From Euglena gracilis (lineage: Eukaryota; Euglenida; Euglenophyceae; Euglenales): a DNA stretch of 64,000 nucleotides. Numbering within the stretch: position 1 is the stretch's first letter; the number at the start of each line of letters is the position of its first letter. The stretch is taken from NCBI GenBank assembly GCA_039621445.1, contig CP154957.1, positions 24,156,938 to 24,220,937 on the forward strand. The letters run 5' to 3'. This document shows positions 1 to 10,425 of this stretch, piece by piece. Under the pieces are notes generated by a model, which did no database searches, was not told the origin of the DNA, and was given only the letters and a program-made list of their open reading frames with translations. Position numbers and translations under genes: made by a program.

Positions 1-333
1 TGCTCAACAGTTCGAGGGCCCTAAAATAACATAATCCCTTGCGTTACCAAATCCCTTTTTGTTGCTCAACTGTTCGAGGGCCACAGAATGACAAAATCCC
101 TTGTGTTACCCAATCGTTTTGGGGGGCAAATCCCTTTTTGTTGCTCAACTGTTCGAGGGCCCCAAAATAACAAAATCCTTTGTGTTACCCAATCGTTTTG
201 GGGGGCAAATCCCTTTCTGTTGCTCAATTGTTCGGGGGCCCCAAAATAACAAAATCCCTTGTGTTACCCAATTGTTTTGGGGGGCAAATCCCTTTTTGTT
301 GCTCAACTGTTCGAGGGCCCCAAAATATCGCAG
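1..333. repeat. 79-bp satellite array (first block)
   Basis: About four tandem copies with a period near 79 bp. Each contains GCTCAACTGTTCGAGGGC, a CAAAATAACAAAATCC stretch and TTTTGGGGGGCAAATCCC. Open frames on both strands run through it only because the unit lacks stops; nothing suggests coding. Confidence 0.9.
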
Positions 334-344
334 GGTCGCTGTTA

Positions 345-560
345 TTGTCGACCATGGTCGCCCCTTGGAAGGGGGGGCCGCGGTTATGGGGTGGGGGGGG
401 TCGACCATGGTCGCCCCTTGGAAGGGGGGGTCGCGGTTATGGGACCATGGTCGCCCCTCGGAAGGGGGGGCCGCGGTGGTGGGGTGGGGGGGTCGACCAT
501 GGTCGCTACCCCTCGGAAGGGGGGGTCGCGGTTGTGGATTGGGGTCGACCATGGTCGCCG
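345..560. repeat. Tandem repeat around palindrome GTCGACCATGGTCGCC
   Basis: Five degenerate copies of TCGACCATGGTCGCC followed by CCTYGGAAGGGGGGG and a GC-rich spacer. The core is a near-palindrome (CGACCATGGTCG). Related GGTCGGGCCGACC palindromes recur near 0.9, 9.5 and 11.3 kb. Confidence 0.75.
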
Positions 561-965
561 ACGTGCCGACCCCCACGACGGGGTCGGCACGTCGTGGCGA
601 GGTTTCCGGCTAGGGGGGGGGTTGGCGTGGCGAGGGGGTCCCGGATGGGGGGGGGGGGGGGGGGGCGGGGGGGTTTCCAAGAAATTTTTTTTTTGCTTTC
701 CTGACATGGCGTTTCTAGGGGGTTTTAAAAGGTGGCGGATGGTGTGGTAAAATGGCGTGGCGAGGGGGTTTGTGAGGTGGGGGGGGGAGGGGTGTGCCGA
801 CCCCCCAGTACAGCCAAACCTCGGTCCACCCCCACTACCCCCCCCCCCCGGCTCCGTGCGGATTTCCGGTGGTCGCTGTCGTGGTGGTCGGCACGACCTG
901 TGGTGGTCGGGCCGACCACCATTTTTTTGCACTACCCCCCCCGGCGGGAGATGGAAGCCCGGGAA

Positions 966-1187
<222 letters not shown>

Positions 1188-1384
1188 CTGAGTCGCTTTT
1201 GTAAGTCACTTGGTCACCCCCCCACACCCCCCTCAAATAACAAAGGAGCCCAGGCACCGGGGGGGGGGGGGGGGGCCCGCGGGACCCCCCCCTGTCGTGG
1301 TCCGAACTTAACCAGACAAGGGGGGGTTCTCGGGACCCGAACTTGACTGCCTAGCCCCCAAAATCCCTATACCAAAACCCTTTA

Positions 1385-1478
1385 CCTAACCCTAACCCTA
1401 ACCGTATACCTAACCCTAACCCTAACCCTATACCTAACCCTAATCCGAACCCTAACCCTAACCCTGACCCTAACCCTA
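1385..1478. repeat. Interstitial telomere-like repeats (CCCTAA)n
   Basis: Runs of CCCTAA with variants (CCCTATA, CCCTGA, CCGAAC), i.e. TTAGGG on the other strand. The degeneracy and internal position argue against a present chromosome end. Weaker patches occur near 14850-14900 and in the foldback at 34490-34605. Confidence 0.8.
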
Positions 1479-1561
1479 CTCCTTCATTGACCGGCTTAGA
1501 AAAATTTCAATTTTGAGGACTACAGCCGGCTGTTCAGAAACGTGATAAATTGGGCCCTACA

Positions 1562-1706
1562 AGGTACCAGCTACCCCAAAGAGCTGCCCAACTAGGGTTA
1601 ATACACATGGGGGGACCCTCGCTCGGCGCCTTCGGCGCCTCGCTCGGGTCCCCCGATGTTTTTAACCCTAGTTGGGTGTCTCTTTGGGTTCGCTGGGTAC
1701 CTTGTA
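1562..1706. repeat. 145-bp foldback element, copy 1
   Basis: Long imperfect inverted repeat centred on GGCGCCTTCGGCGCC. The outer arms are GGTACCAGC...CCCCAAAGAG and CTCTTTGGG...GCTGGGTACC; the inner arms contain CAACTAGGGTTAA and TTAACCCTAGTTG. A close copy lies at 10287-10425, so it is mobile or duplicated. Confidence 0.85.
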
Positions 1707-1920
1707 GAGTGGGAAATGTTCTGCTGTTTGGATAAGAATTGTAACCCTAACCCTGCTCCTTCAAATAGCCTCATAAATTCTTTTTGGACACAAGAAAACG
1801 CCATCAGCAAATTCTTTTGCAGGGCGCCTTCGGCGCCCTAGGTCGACTGGCAGGGAGAAACAGAAACCAGTAGAGACCAATCTAACAACGTTGAGCGGGA
1901 AATGTTCTGCTGTTTGGATA

Positions 1921-2845
1921 AGACTGATCTGGGGGGCAAATCCCTTTTGTTGCCCAACTGTTTGAGGGCCCCAAAATAACAAAATCCCTTGTGTTACCCA
2001 CCCGTTTTGGGGGGCAAATCCCTTTTGTTGCCCAACTGTTCGAGGGCCCCAAAATAACAAAATCCCTTGTGTTACCCACCCGTTTTGGGGGGCAAATCAC
2101 TTTTGTTGCCCAACTGTTCGGGGGCCCCAAAATAACAAAATCCCTTGTGTTACCCACCCGTTTTGGGGGGCAAATCCCTTGTGTAACCCAACTGATCTGG
2201 GGGGCAAATCCCTTTTGTTGCCCAACTGTTCGGGGGCCCCGAAATAACAAAATCCCTTGTGTTACCCACCCGTTTTGGGGGGCAAATCCCTTTTGTTGCC
2301 CAACTGTTCGGGGGCCCCAAAATAACAAAATCCCTTGTGTTACCCACCCGTTTTGGGGGGCAAATCCCTTGTGTAACCCAACTGATCTGGGGGGCAAATC
2401 CCTTTTGTTGCCCAACTGTTCGAGGGCCCCAAAATAACAAAATCCCTTGTGTTACCCACCCGTTTTGGGGGGCAAATCCCTTTTGTTGCCCAACTGTTCG
2501 AGGGCCCCAAAATAACAAAATCCCTTGTGTTACCCACCCGTTTTGGGGGGCAAATCACTTTTGTTGCCCAACTGTTCGGGGGCCCCAAAATAACAAAATC
2601 CCTTGTGTTACCCACCCGTTTTGGGGGGCAAATCCCTTGTGTAACCCAACTGATCTGGGGGGCAAATCCCTTTTGTTGCCCAACTGTTCGAGGGCCCCAA
2701 AATAACAAAATCCCTTGTGTTACCCACCCGTTTTGGGGGGCAAATCCCTTTTGTTGCCCAACTGTTCGGGGGCCCCAAAATAACAAAATCCCTTGTGTTA
2801 CCCACCCGTTTTGGGGGGCAAATCCCTTGTGTAACCCAACTGAAC
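1921..2845. repeat. 78/79-bp satellite array with higher-order organisation
   Basis: About ten copies of the unit seen at 1-333. Some are simple (78-79 bp). Others carry an extra piece of about 33 bp (GTGTAACCCAACTGATCTGG plus GGGGCAAATCCC), giving steps of about 110 bp. Simple and extended monomers alternate, which implies a higher-order repeat. Confidence 0.9.
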
Positions 2846-3104
2846 CCAACCCAACCGATTTCCATTCAGGCGCCAGTTTATGTCGGTCGATTTCCATTCC
2901 ATTGAAATCTGTTGCTGGTCAGATTGGGAATTTTTAGTGACTTTTTGGACTTTTTGGATTTCCCTTTTTTTCGACATTTTTGGTCCTATGGGGTTGTGGA
3001 GGCGTTATGGATCAGACAAAAACCAAATTTTATGGTCAGGTGATCAGCGCTGGCTGAACTTTGGATGGAACAGACGGAAGGACGGTACCCCCCCCCCCCC
3101 TAGT

Positions 3105-3220
3105 CGTACGACCACCCCTCATTTACGACCACCCCCCGGTCACAGGTTGCAGGTTATGGGGGTATTATGACCCCCCCCCCCCCGGTCACAGGTTGCAGGA
3201 ACCCGGTCATATGACTAGGG
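3105..3220. repeat. GGTCACAGGTTGCAGG repeat fragment
   Basis: Contains CCCCGGTCACAGGTTGCAGG twice plus a C-run and TACGACCACCCC. The reverse complement of the same family forms an array at 48657-48880, so this is a dispersed repeat. Confidence 0.6.
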
Positions 3221-3359
3221 GGGGGGGGGTACTTAAGATTATCATTTTCTGGAACTTCAGAAAAAGCATTCGGCAAGTTTGTCCTGAACCAGTTGTCATC
3301 ACTGGTCATCTGAAAGAACAGCTTTCGGGTGAGGAGTGATTTCACAATGTTGAAACCGT

Positions 3360-3465
3360 GTATTGGGGCTCTGGCTTCACGCCCGAACCGGCGTTCTGGA
3401 CGCCGGTTCGGCGCAGAAATTTCTGCGCCGAACCGGTGTCCAGAACGCCGGTTCGGGCGGGAAAA
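3360..3465. repeat. Palindrome cluster with CGAACCGGCGTTCTGGA core
   Basis: Nested inverted repeats CCGAACCGGCGTTCTGGACG / CCAGAACGCCGGTTCGGGC, with a second symmetry at GCGCAGAAATTTCTGCGC. The same core recurs at 4360-4545. Confidence 0.85.
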
Positions 3466-3744
3466 CGGCGTCCTGGGGTCCGAAAATGAAAAGTGCCAAA
3501 AAGTGTCCAAAATGGTTTGTAGACATGAGGCAATCACATCTGAGCACTTTTTGGGGGGTATTTGGCCAGAAATTGGGGTATTTTGTGCAACAATTTCCAT
3601 TTGGCCAAATCTGGGGATTTTCTGAAATAGAATATACAGCAGGGCTGAAATCAAAGGCCATCTAAAACCGTTGAGAAGGGTTATCGATCAAGGGGCAACA
3701 TGGCAGGTGAACAGTGGATTTCGGAATTTGCGAAAAGGGTCCAA

Positions 3745-4215
3745 AAATCGTAATTCTGAAAAAACCCAAGGGGTCCAGCTAAAATTTCCTAACCATAATT
3801 CTGAAAAACCCAGGGGAGGGTACAACCAATTTTGAAAACACCCAGGGGGGCCAAAATTTCCCAACTGTAATTAACATTTCCCAACAATTTTGAAAGATTC
3901 CCGGGGGGGGTCCAGCCAAAATTTCCCAACCGTACTTCTGAAAAACCCTAGGGGGGGCTCCAGCCAATTTTTTTTTCAACCGCGTTTGTGAAGAAACCCA
4001 GCCAAAATTTCTGAACCGGAATTCTGAAAAAAGGGGGATCAAATCCCAACCATAATTCTGGAAAAAAAAACCAGCGGGGTCCAACCGAAAATTCGGCATT
4101 GCAAATCTGAAAAAATCTGGGGGGGTCCAGCCAAAATTTCCCAACCGTGATTCTGAAAAAACCTAGGGGTGGTCCAACCAAAAAAATTTTCCAAATCGTA
4201 ATTCTGAAAAAAAAA
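3745..4215. repeat. Tandem repeat of about 50 bp, GGGGGTCCAGCCAAAATTTC family
   Basis: Eight or more diverged copies of TTCTGAAAAAACC, then a G-run, then GTCCAGCCAAAATTTCCCAACCG. Frames on the minus strand are repeat translations (Phe/Trp/Gly-rich), not genes. Confidence 0.85.
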
Positions 4216-4359
4216 ACCTTTCGATTGATGGGTAACCTGGCATCAGACGGATGAAAACTTCAATCGGCCGATCGACATGGCCATGAGCCCAAAGGATCCC
4301 AAAAATGCCCAAAAATGTTCAGAAACTGGGTATTAAGGGCGAAATTGGCCTTTATTCCT

Positions 4360-4545
4360 TGAACGCCGGTTCGGGCGTGAAGCCAGAGCCCCTAATCCAC
4401 GGTTTCAACAACTGTGTCCAGAACGCCGGTTCGGGCGTGAAGCCGTGTTCCAGAACGCCGGTTCGGGCGGCAGCCCGGCAGCCCGGCAGCCCGAACCGGC
4501 GTTCTGGAACACGGCTTCACGCCCGAACCGGCGTTCTGGACACAG
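4360..4545. repeat. Long palindrome, CGAACCGGCGTTCTGG family
   Basis: Repeated AGAACGCCGGTTCGGGCG (three times), a GGCAGCCC triplet, then the reverse complement order CCGAACCGGCGTTCTGGAAC and CCCGAACCGGCGTTCTGGAC. As RNA or cruciform DNA it would form a long hairpin. Confidence 0.85.
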
Positions 4546-4651
4546 TTTTCGTATCAAAACCTATTTTCTGGGCTCGACGCCTGTGTTGCAATTCTATTGA
4601 CATCATCGGATTTCGGGCCAAGGCTGTGTTCATAGCAACATGCAAAATCTG

Positions 4652-4768
4652 TGTTTCTAAAAAAACGCAGACTCTGACCTGAGTCTGTGTTTCGAAACGC
4701 TGAGTCTGTTATTTGGCCCGAGTCTGCGTTTCGAAACGCAGACTCAGGTCAGAGTCTGCGTTTAAGAC
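4652..4768. repeat. Foldback with AACGCAGACTCTGACC arms
   Basis: Left arm AACGCAGACTCTGACCTGAG and a right arm that is nearly its reverse complement (CTCAGGTCAGAGTCTGCGTT), with GTTTCGAAAC in both halves. Confidence 0.85.
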
Positions 4769-4963
4769 GCAGTTCTTGATATAGAGATTGTTTCTTTCAA
4801 AATGGAAGAAAAAAGCATTCCGGAAAAAAAAGAGACAAAAGGTTGGTCGACATTAACGGATTTCAGGCTGAAACTGACAATGTCCCAAAACGGAACAAAA
4901 AGGCATTCAAAAAAGGAAACAAAAGGTTGGTCGATTTCCAAGACATCGGAATCCGTTTATGTC

Positions 4964-5117
4964 AGTCGATTTCCATTCAGGCGCCCGTTTATGTCAGTCG
5001 ATTTCCATTCAGGCGCCCGTTTATGTCGGTCAATTTCCATTCAGGCGCCCGTTTATGTCGGCCGATTTCCACTCAGGCGCCGTTTATGTCAGTCGATTTC
5101 CATTCAGGCGCCCGTTA
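4964..5117. repeat. 32-bp tandem repeat, five copies
   Basis: Unit GTTTATGTCAGTCGATTTCC + ATTCAGGCGCCC. The period is not a multiple of three, so the three open frames crossing it are incidental. A partial copy lies at 2862-2900 beside the satellite. Confidence 0.85.
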
Positions 5118-5118
5118 A

Positions 5119-5300
5119 TGGGCCAGAAACCGTGTTTGGGCCGATTTCGAGACTTTAAATGTCTTAAATCTTCGCCCAAACACGGTTTCAGTGTTTTGGG
5201 CCAAGGTTTTAGGGGGGCCTGGGGGCGACCACGGCGCCTTCGGCGCCGCGGTCCCCGCCCCCAGGCTCCCCCTAACACTTGGCCCAAACACAGTTCTTGT
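5119..5300. repeat. Two adjacent foldbacks (AAACCGTGTTTGGGC; GGCGCCTTCGGCGCC)
   Basis: Around 5125-5190, AAACCGTGTTTGGGC pairs with GCCCAAACACGGTTT. Around 5200-5300 a GC-rich hairpin centres on GGCGCCTTCGGCGCC, the same centre as the 145-bp foldbacks. Confidence 0.8.
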
Positions 5301-5403
5301 CACAAAAACCACTTTTTTGACCATATTTCGGTCCAGGCGGTTCGGTCGAATGAATATCAAGACAGGCGTCGGGCCCAGACAAAATAGGTTTTAGAAAAAT
5401 CGA

Positions 5404-5491
5404 CCGACACTAACAGATTCAGCAGGGGCGCCGGGCGGCTTGCTTCGCTCGCTCGCGCCCGGCGCCCCTGCTGAATCTGTTAGTGTCGGTT
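5404..5491. repeat. Near-perfect inverted repeat with 34-bp arms
   Basis: The left arm begins CCGACACTAACAGATTCAGC and runs to GGGGCGCCGGGCG. The right arm is its reverse complement, ending CTGAATCTGTTAGTGTCGG. The loop is CTTGCTTCGCTCGCTC. Confidence 0.9.
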
Positions 5492-5530
5492 GATTTTTGT
5501 ATAGAAATTGTTTACCCGGGTGGTGTATCG

Positions 5531-6095
5531 TCAGGTAAAAATTGTTTGGCCCCGGTGACTCGGCGATACACCACCAATTACCACCTGCGCCACCGCGCAA
5601 AAAAATTTGTCCCTGCGGTGCTGTTTCAAAGCCATCAGGTCGAGTTGGATTTCGGGAGGCAACGTTGTGATAAATTCTTCAAGCAATGCACGAGTGACTA
5701 GGCCTTCGGCATCACGGATCAAAACGAAAAGGTCGTACAGCTTCTCGCCTAGGGCACGGTACTTGATGAACGGACGCCGAAGTTTTTGGCTGCCTTTCCC
5801 TGCGTGCATTGCATCCTCATACAACTTTCTTTTCTTCTCCAAGCGGCGAATGGTTTTTTCACAAACCTCTGGGAACTGTGCACATGTCGCCGCCAAAGAG
5901 TGTGTGGCCCGAAATTTCACAATTTCATTCTTTGTGGAGTTTGGAAGAACACGTTTGGCTTTTCGAAGGGGGACGGTTTCAGGAGGGGCTGTTTGCTCGT
6001 TTGGAACAGGATCAACAGGTTTCGGAACAACCCAGCTCCTTCGCGCCTGCTGTCCGGAAAGACAGCCACACGCTTGAAAGCCAACATAGTCTGGC
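5531..6095 (-). CDS. Transposase-like protein fragment (hypothetical)
   Basis: An open minus-strand frame, free of low complexity, runs from a stop near 6095 to the stop at 5531 and reads like real protein. Residues such as KAKRVLPNSTKNEIVKFRA, then a basic EKTIRRLEKKRK stretch and ALGEKLYDLFVLIRDAEGLV, resemble the helix-turn-helix / CENP-B-like region before a pogo-type DDE domain (aromatic-rich helix, then R-D-x-G-x-x-V-T). No DDE core follows, and no convincing in-frame ATG is seen. A shifted frame (5917-6153) offers MAPKMRQTMLAF, so a frameshift near 6040-6060 is possible. Probably a decayed transposon N-terminus; the pogo-like call is inference from pattern, not alignment. Confidence 0.45.
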
Positions 6096-6875
6096 GCATT
6101 TTAGGAGCCATGGCTGGAGAAAGAGAAATGACGGTCAAAAAATTTTCACGCAAAAATCGGCCAAGGACAATAAAGGGGGGGGATGGTATGGGAATAGCTT
6201 GGGGGGGGGACCTAGGTCCCCCCCCGTACTGTTCCTAGTGGGCCGTAAAGGGTCCCTGGGACGGGAATAGCTCGGGGGGGGGGGGGCATGGTATGTACCC
6301 CCTGGGGGGGAGGTACATAATGGGGGCCCAAGAGGAATGCCAAGCCCGGCCATCCGTAGCCATGTCCGCCCCATTGTGAACCTCCCCCCCACATTGTGAA
6401 CCTCCCCCCCCATTATGGGCCCCGAGCGAGAAATTGGTGATGGAATTTTTGGTGGTCGCTAACGACTAGTCGCTAGGGTCGCTAGCGACCATTGGTGGTC
6501 AGCGACTAGTCGCTCCCCACCAATTTTAAGTCCACCCCCCCTTCGAAAAAGTTTTTTTTTTTTTGTTTTTTATTTTTTTTTTTTTTTTTTTTTTTTTTGT
6601 TTTGAAAGAAAAAATAGGAAAAAAAAGTCCCCCCCAAAAATGACTCAAAACCCACCCAAATGCCTTCCAAACCCTCCATTCGGGGGGTCAATTTACAAAA
6701 AAAAATGAGTAATATCTTGAAACCATAGCCATAGTGCGACTTTATCCTAACCTTGCACACATAAGACTACATTCATTACTCTAAAAAATTTTTTAAGCCC
6801 CCCCTCCCTCCAAAAAAATTTACCAAATGCCTTCCAAAACCTCCATTCGGGGTTTAATTTTCGGGGTTAATTTGC

Positions 6876-7215
6876 AATGTGTGCAAGGCAAGGATGGCCG
6901 AGTTGCGCACTCTAATGAACTTAGTTGGCCTACGGCCTCCTCCGGGGGGGGGGTTGCCCCCCCCGGACCCCCCCGCCCAAAATAACAAAATCCCCTTGTG
7001 TGTGCAAGGCAAGGGTGGCCGAGTCGCGCTCCGTAATGAATGTAGTCTTATGTGTGCAAGGCAAGGATGGCCAAGTCGCGCTCCCTAATGAACTTAGTCG
7101 GCCTACGGCCTCCTCCGGGGGGGGGGGGGCGGCCCCCCCCCCCCCCCCGCCCAAAATGAAAAAACCCCCTTGTGTGCAAGGCAAGGATGGCCGAGTCGCG
7201 CTCCGGGGGGGGGGG
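6876..7215. repeat. Direct repeats GTGTGCAAGGCAAGG...TGGCC
   Basis: Four imperfect copies of TGTGCAAGGCAAGGATGGCC + GAGTYGCGCTCC. Two of them continue into GAACTTAGTYGGCCTACGGCC and a G-run. The TGGCCGAGT element resembles a pol III A-box, but no B-box or tRNA fold was found. Confidence 0.6.
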
Positions 7216-7734
7216 GGTGGACTTAAAATTGGTGGTTGGCCCGACCACCAATGGTCAGTGGACTTGGTCGCTAGCGACCACCAAAAAGTCCATCACCAAT
7301 TTCCCGCAATGAGCCCCATTATGTCCCCCCCCCCCCGTTTCGGCCTCCCGGGGGAGGGACATACCACTACCTCCCCTTATTTGACCCCCCCCCCTAATTG
7401 AGCATTTGGGTTCGGGGAAAAAAATTTTTAAGGCGCCGAGATTTTTTTTTTTGCCCTCTCGCAAAGCCAAATTTTCGACCCCCCCTTATTTGACCAGGTT
7501 TTGAATAGTGCTGAGCTCTTGATAAGCGCGCCCCCACCACCGACGGTCCGGCCCGGCCCGGCCCGGCGGCCCAGCCCGGCCCGGCCAGCGGCGGGCCGGC
7601 GGGCCGGCGGGTGGGCCGGCGTCCCAGCGAATCGTTTCGGGCCCAAAAATTTTTTTCGATTTTTTTCGACTTTTTTGACCGGGTTTGACCCAAAGTCAAT
7701 GGGTCGGCGGCCCAAAACGGGGCGCTGGCGGGTC

Positions 7735-7855
7735 GAAAAACGCTCATTTTCGGCTCAAAAACAGTTTTTCCGGGTCCGGGAGGCCAAAAAACATCGTTTC
7801 GGGCAAAAAAAAAAAAAATTTTTTTTTTTTTTCGACTTTTTAGGACCCGGTTGAC
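7735..7855. repeat. Dispersed GGTCGAAAAACGCTCATTTT repeat
   Basis: GGGTCGAAAAACGCTCATTTTCGGCTCAAAAACAG-type unit ending in GGCCAAAAAACATCGTTTCG and an A/T hairpin. Same family as 8575-9010, 23610-23850, 46740-46980 and 60430-60550. Confidence 0.8.
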
Positions 7856-8565
7856 ATTGGTCATGATGGCCATCATGGGCCATGATGGCCATCATGGGCC
7901 ATGATGGCCATCATTGGTTGACCCATGATGGCCATCATGACCAATGATGGCCATCATGGCCCATGATGGCCATCATGGGCCATGATGGCCATCATTGGTC
8001 ATGATGGCCATCAGGGGTCATGATTCCCATCATTGGGCATGCTGGCCATCATTGGTCATGATGGCCATCATTGGTCATGATGGCCATCATTGGTCATGAT
8101 GGCCATCATTGGTCATGATGGCCATCATTGGTCCTGATGGCCATCATTGGTCCTGATGGCCATCATTGGTCCTGATGGCCATCATTGGTCATGATGGGCG
8201 TCAGGGGTCATAATGGCCATCATTAGCCATGATGGCCATCATTGGTCATGATGGCCATCATTGGTCATGATGACCATCATTGGTCATGATGGCCATCATT
8301 GGTCCTGATGGCCATCATTGGTCCTGATGGCCATCATTGGTCCTGATGGCCATCATTGGTCGTGATGGCCATCATTGGTCCTGATGGCCATCATTGGTCA
8401 TGATGGCCATCATTGGTCCTGATGGCCATCATTGGTCATGATGGCCATCATTGGTCATGATGGCCATCATTGCCCATGATGGTCATCATGGGTCATCATG
8501 CACATTATGACCCATGATTGGCATCACCGGTCATGATGCGCATCATGGCCATCACAGGCCATGAT
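7855..8565. repeat. 19-bp palindromic satellite ATGATGGCCATCAT
   Basis: Roughly 37 copies of CATGATGGCCATCATTGGT. Each monomer contains the perfect palindrome ATGATGGCCATCAT, so the array can pair with itself in many registers. Variants (TCCTGATGG, CATGATGGGC) fall in clusters. Confidence 0.95.
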
Positions 8566-8574
8566 GGCCATTAT

Positions 8575-9012
8575 GGTCGAAAAACGCCCATTTTCGGCTC
8601 GAAAACCCCTTTTCCGGGTCAAGGAGGCCAAAAAACATCGTTTCGGGCAAAAAAATTTTTTTCGATTTTTTCGACTTTTTTGACCCGGTTTTGGCCCGAA
8701 GTCAATGGGTTGGCGGCCCAAAACGGGGCGCTGGCGGGTCGAAAAACGCTCATTTTCGGCTCAAAAACAGTTTTTCCGGGTCCGGGAGGCCAAAAAACAT
8801 CGTTTTGGGCAAAAAAAAAATTTTCGATTTTTTTCGACTTTTTTGACCCGGTTTTGACCCAAAGTCAATGGGTCGGCGGCCCAAAACGGGGCCCCGGCGG
8901 GTCGAAAAACGCTCGTTTTCGGCTCGAAAACGGTTTTTCCGGGTCCGGGAGGCCAAAAAACATCGTTTCGGGCGAAAAAAAATTTTTCGATTTTTTTCGA
9001 CTTTTTGGCCGA
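8575..9012. repeat. Tandem triplet of a ~165-bp dispersed repeat
   Basis: Three consecutive copies of the GGTCGAAAAACGCTC ... CATCGTTTYGGGC ... TTTTTTGACCCGGTTTTG unit. Translations of it explain the long frames of this stretch on both strands. Confidence 0.85.
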
Positions 9013-9079
9013 AAACGGCCAAGTCGAAAAGTGTACAAAATGGCTTGAAATGGCCCAAATTGGCCAAAAAACGGCCGTA

Positions 9080-9425
9080 TCTCGGGCTGGGCGGTGAGTT
9101 GCGGGGAAACCAAAATCACAGTACATAGAGCGTTCCAAGGGCTTCAATTTAGGTCTCTGGACATTTCCTTTGATTTTGCATCATTTTCGAGAAGTTTTGA
9201 AAACATCGATTTTTTGACCCCCCACCCCCCGAAAACGGCTAAGTCGAACAGAGGGAAAAGTGTACAAAACGGCCAGCTGCGCCGAAAACGGCCGTATCTC
9301 GGGCTAGGCGGGGAGTTGCGGGGAAATCAAAATACCGGTACATAGGGCGTTCCAAGGGCTTCAAATTAGGTCTCCGGACATTTCCTTTGGTTTGGCTTCA
9401 TTTTGGAGATATTTTGAAAATTGAC
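9080..9425. repeat. Dispersed repeat TCTCGGGCTRGGCGGKGAGTTG, two tandem copies
   Basis: Two copies of CGTATCTCGGGCTRGGCGG...GAGTTGCGGGGAAA, then ACATAG(A/G)GCGTTCCAAGGGC and GGACATTTCCTTTG. Relatives occur at 23260-23530, 47105-47225 and 60640-60715, often directly after the GGTCGAAAAACGCTC repeat, so the two form one larger mobile or satellite unit. Confidence 0.8.
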
Positions 9426-9494
9426 ATTTTTTGGCCGTCCAAAGGGGGGGGGGCTTATCCAGGGGGGGTTGGCGGGCTCCGTGCGGATTTCCGG

Positions 9495-9610
9495 AGGTGG
9501 TCGCTGTGGAGGTCGGGCCGACCATGGTCGGGCCGACCATGGTCGGCCCGACCTGTGGAGGTGGTCGACCGACCTGTGGAGGTCGGGCCGACCAGGTCGG
9601 GCCGACCACC
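9495..9610. repeat. Palindromic GGTCGGGCCGACC repeats
   Basis: Head-to-tail and inverted copies of GTCGGGCCGACCATGG and TGTGGAGGTCGGGCCGACC. A second cluster lies at 11213-11345. Confidence 0.8.
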
Positions 9611-10286
9611 ATTTTTCTGCACTACCCCCCCCCTTTTTTGCATTTTTAAGCCCCCCCCCCCCTTGGTCGGTGGGTGGTCGGTGGCTGGTCGGTGGGCATA
9701 AAAATGGTCTGTGGCGGACCCAAATCACCCGCTATGACCCGTTATGGCCAGTTCTCCCCCCCCCAAGACCATGTCCTGGGGGGGTGCGGGGGGGGGGGTC
9801 TGGGGGGGTCCTGGGGGGTCCTGGGGGGGTGCTGGGGGGGTCCTTGGTGGGTCCCGCATTTTTTGGCAGAAATTTTGCAGCACAAGTTCAGGTTATTCTA
9901 AAGTGGGTTCCGCCCCCCGGTGGGTCCTGGGGGGGTCCTAGGGGGGAAACTGGCCATGACTCTCACGAGACGCAGAGACCCCTCCACCCCATCCGAAGTT
10001 TTCTTTCAGGGGGTTTAAAAGTCGGCGGTTGACTCAGTAGCACAGAGTGGGTAGTTCGCCGACTAGTCGGCCAACTGGCTCCCCCCCCCCTCTTGCCTCA
10101 CCGACTAGCTGCCGACTAGGCCAACCGACCAATTGGCGTCGTCGGTCGGCCAACGAATTGGCTAGTCAGCCGACTAGTCGGCCGGCTAGCCAGCCCCCCC
10201 TTCCAGCCTGCCACCAAATAGTTGAAGGGTCGATCGACCAGCTGAAGGGTCGGTGACTGATGCGTGAAAAAGTGGTGCCTGCAGGG

Positions 10287-10425
10287 GACCAGCTACCCCA
10301 AAGAGGCGCCCAACTAGGGTTAATACACATTGGGGGACCCTCGCTCGGCGCCTTCGGCGCCTCGCTCGGGTCCCCCAATGTTTTTAACCCTAGTTGGGCG
10401 CCTCTTTGGGTTCGCTGGGTCCCCT
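10287..10425. repeat. 145-bp foldback element, copy 2
   Basis: Second copy of the 1562-1706 foldback, with arms CCCCAAAGAGGCGCCCAAC and GTTGGGCGCCTCTTTGGG and the same GGCGCCTTCGGCGCC centre. The arms match each other better here than in copy 1. Confidence 0.85.

Noticed and set aside
1882-2937. Frames of 148-185 codons with repeated QKGFAPQNGWVTQG or similar
   Set aside because: Translation of the 79-bp satellite on both strands.
6880-7215. tRNA-derived SINE
   Set aside because: TGGCCGAGT resembles a pol III A-box, but no B-box, tail or target duplication was found.
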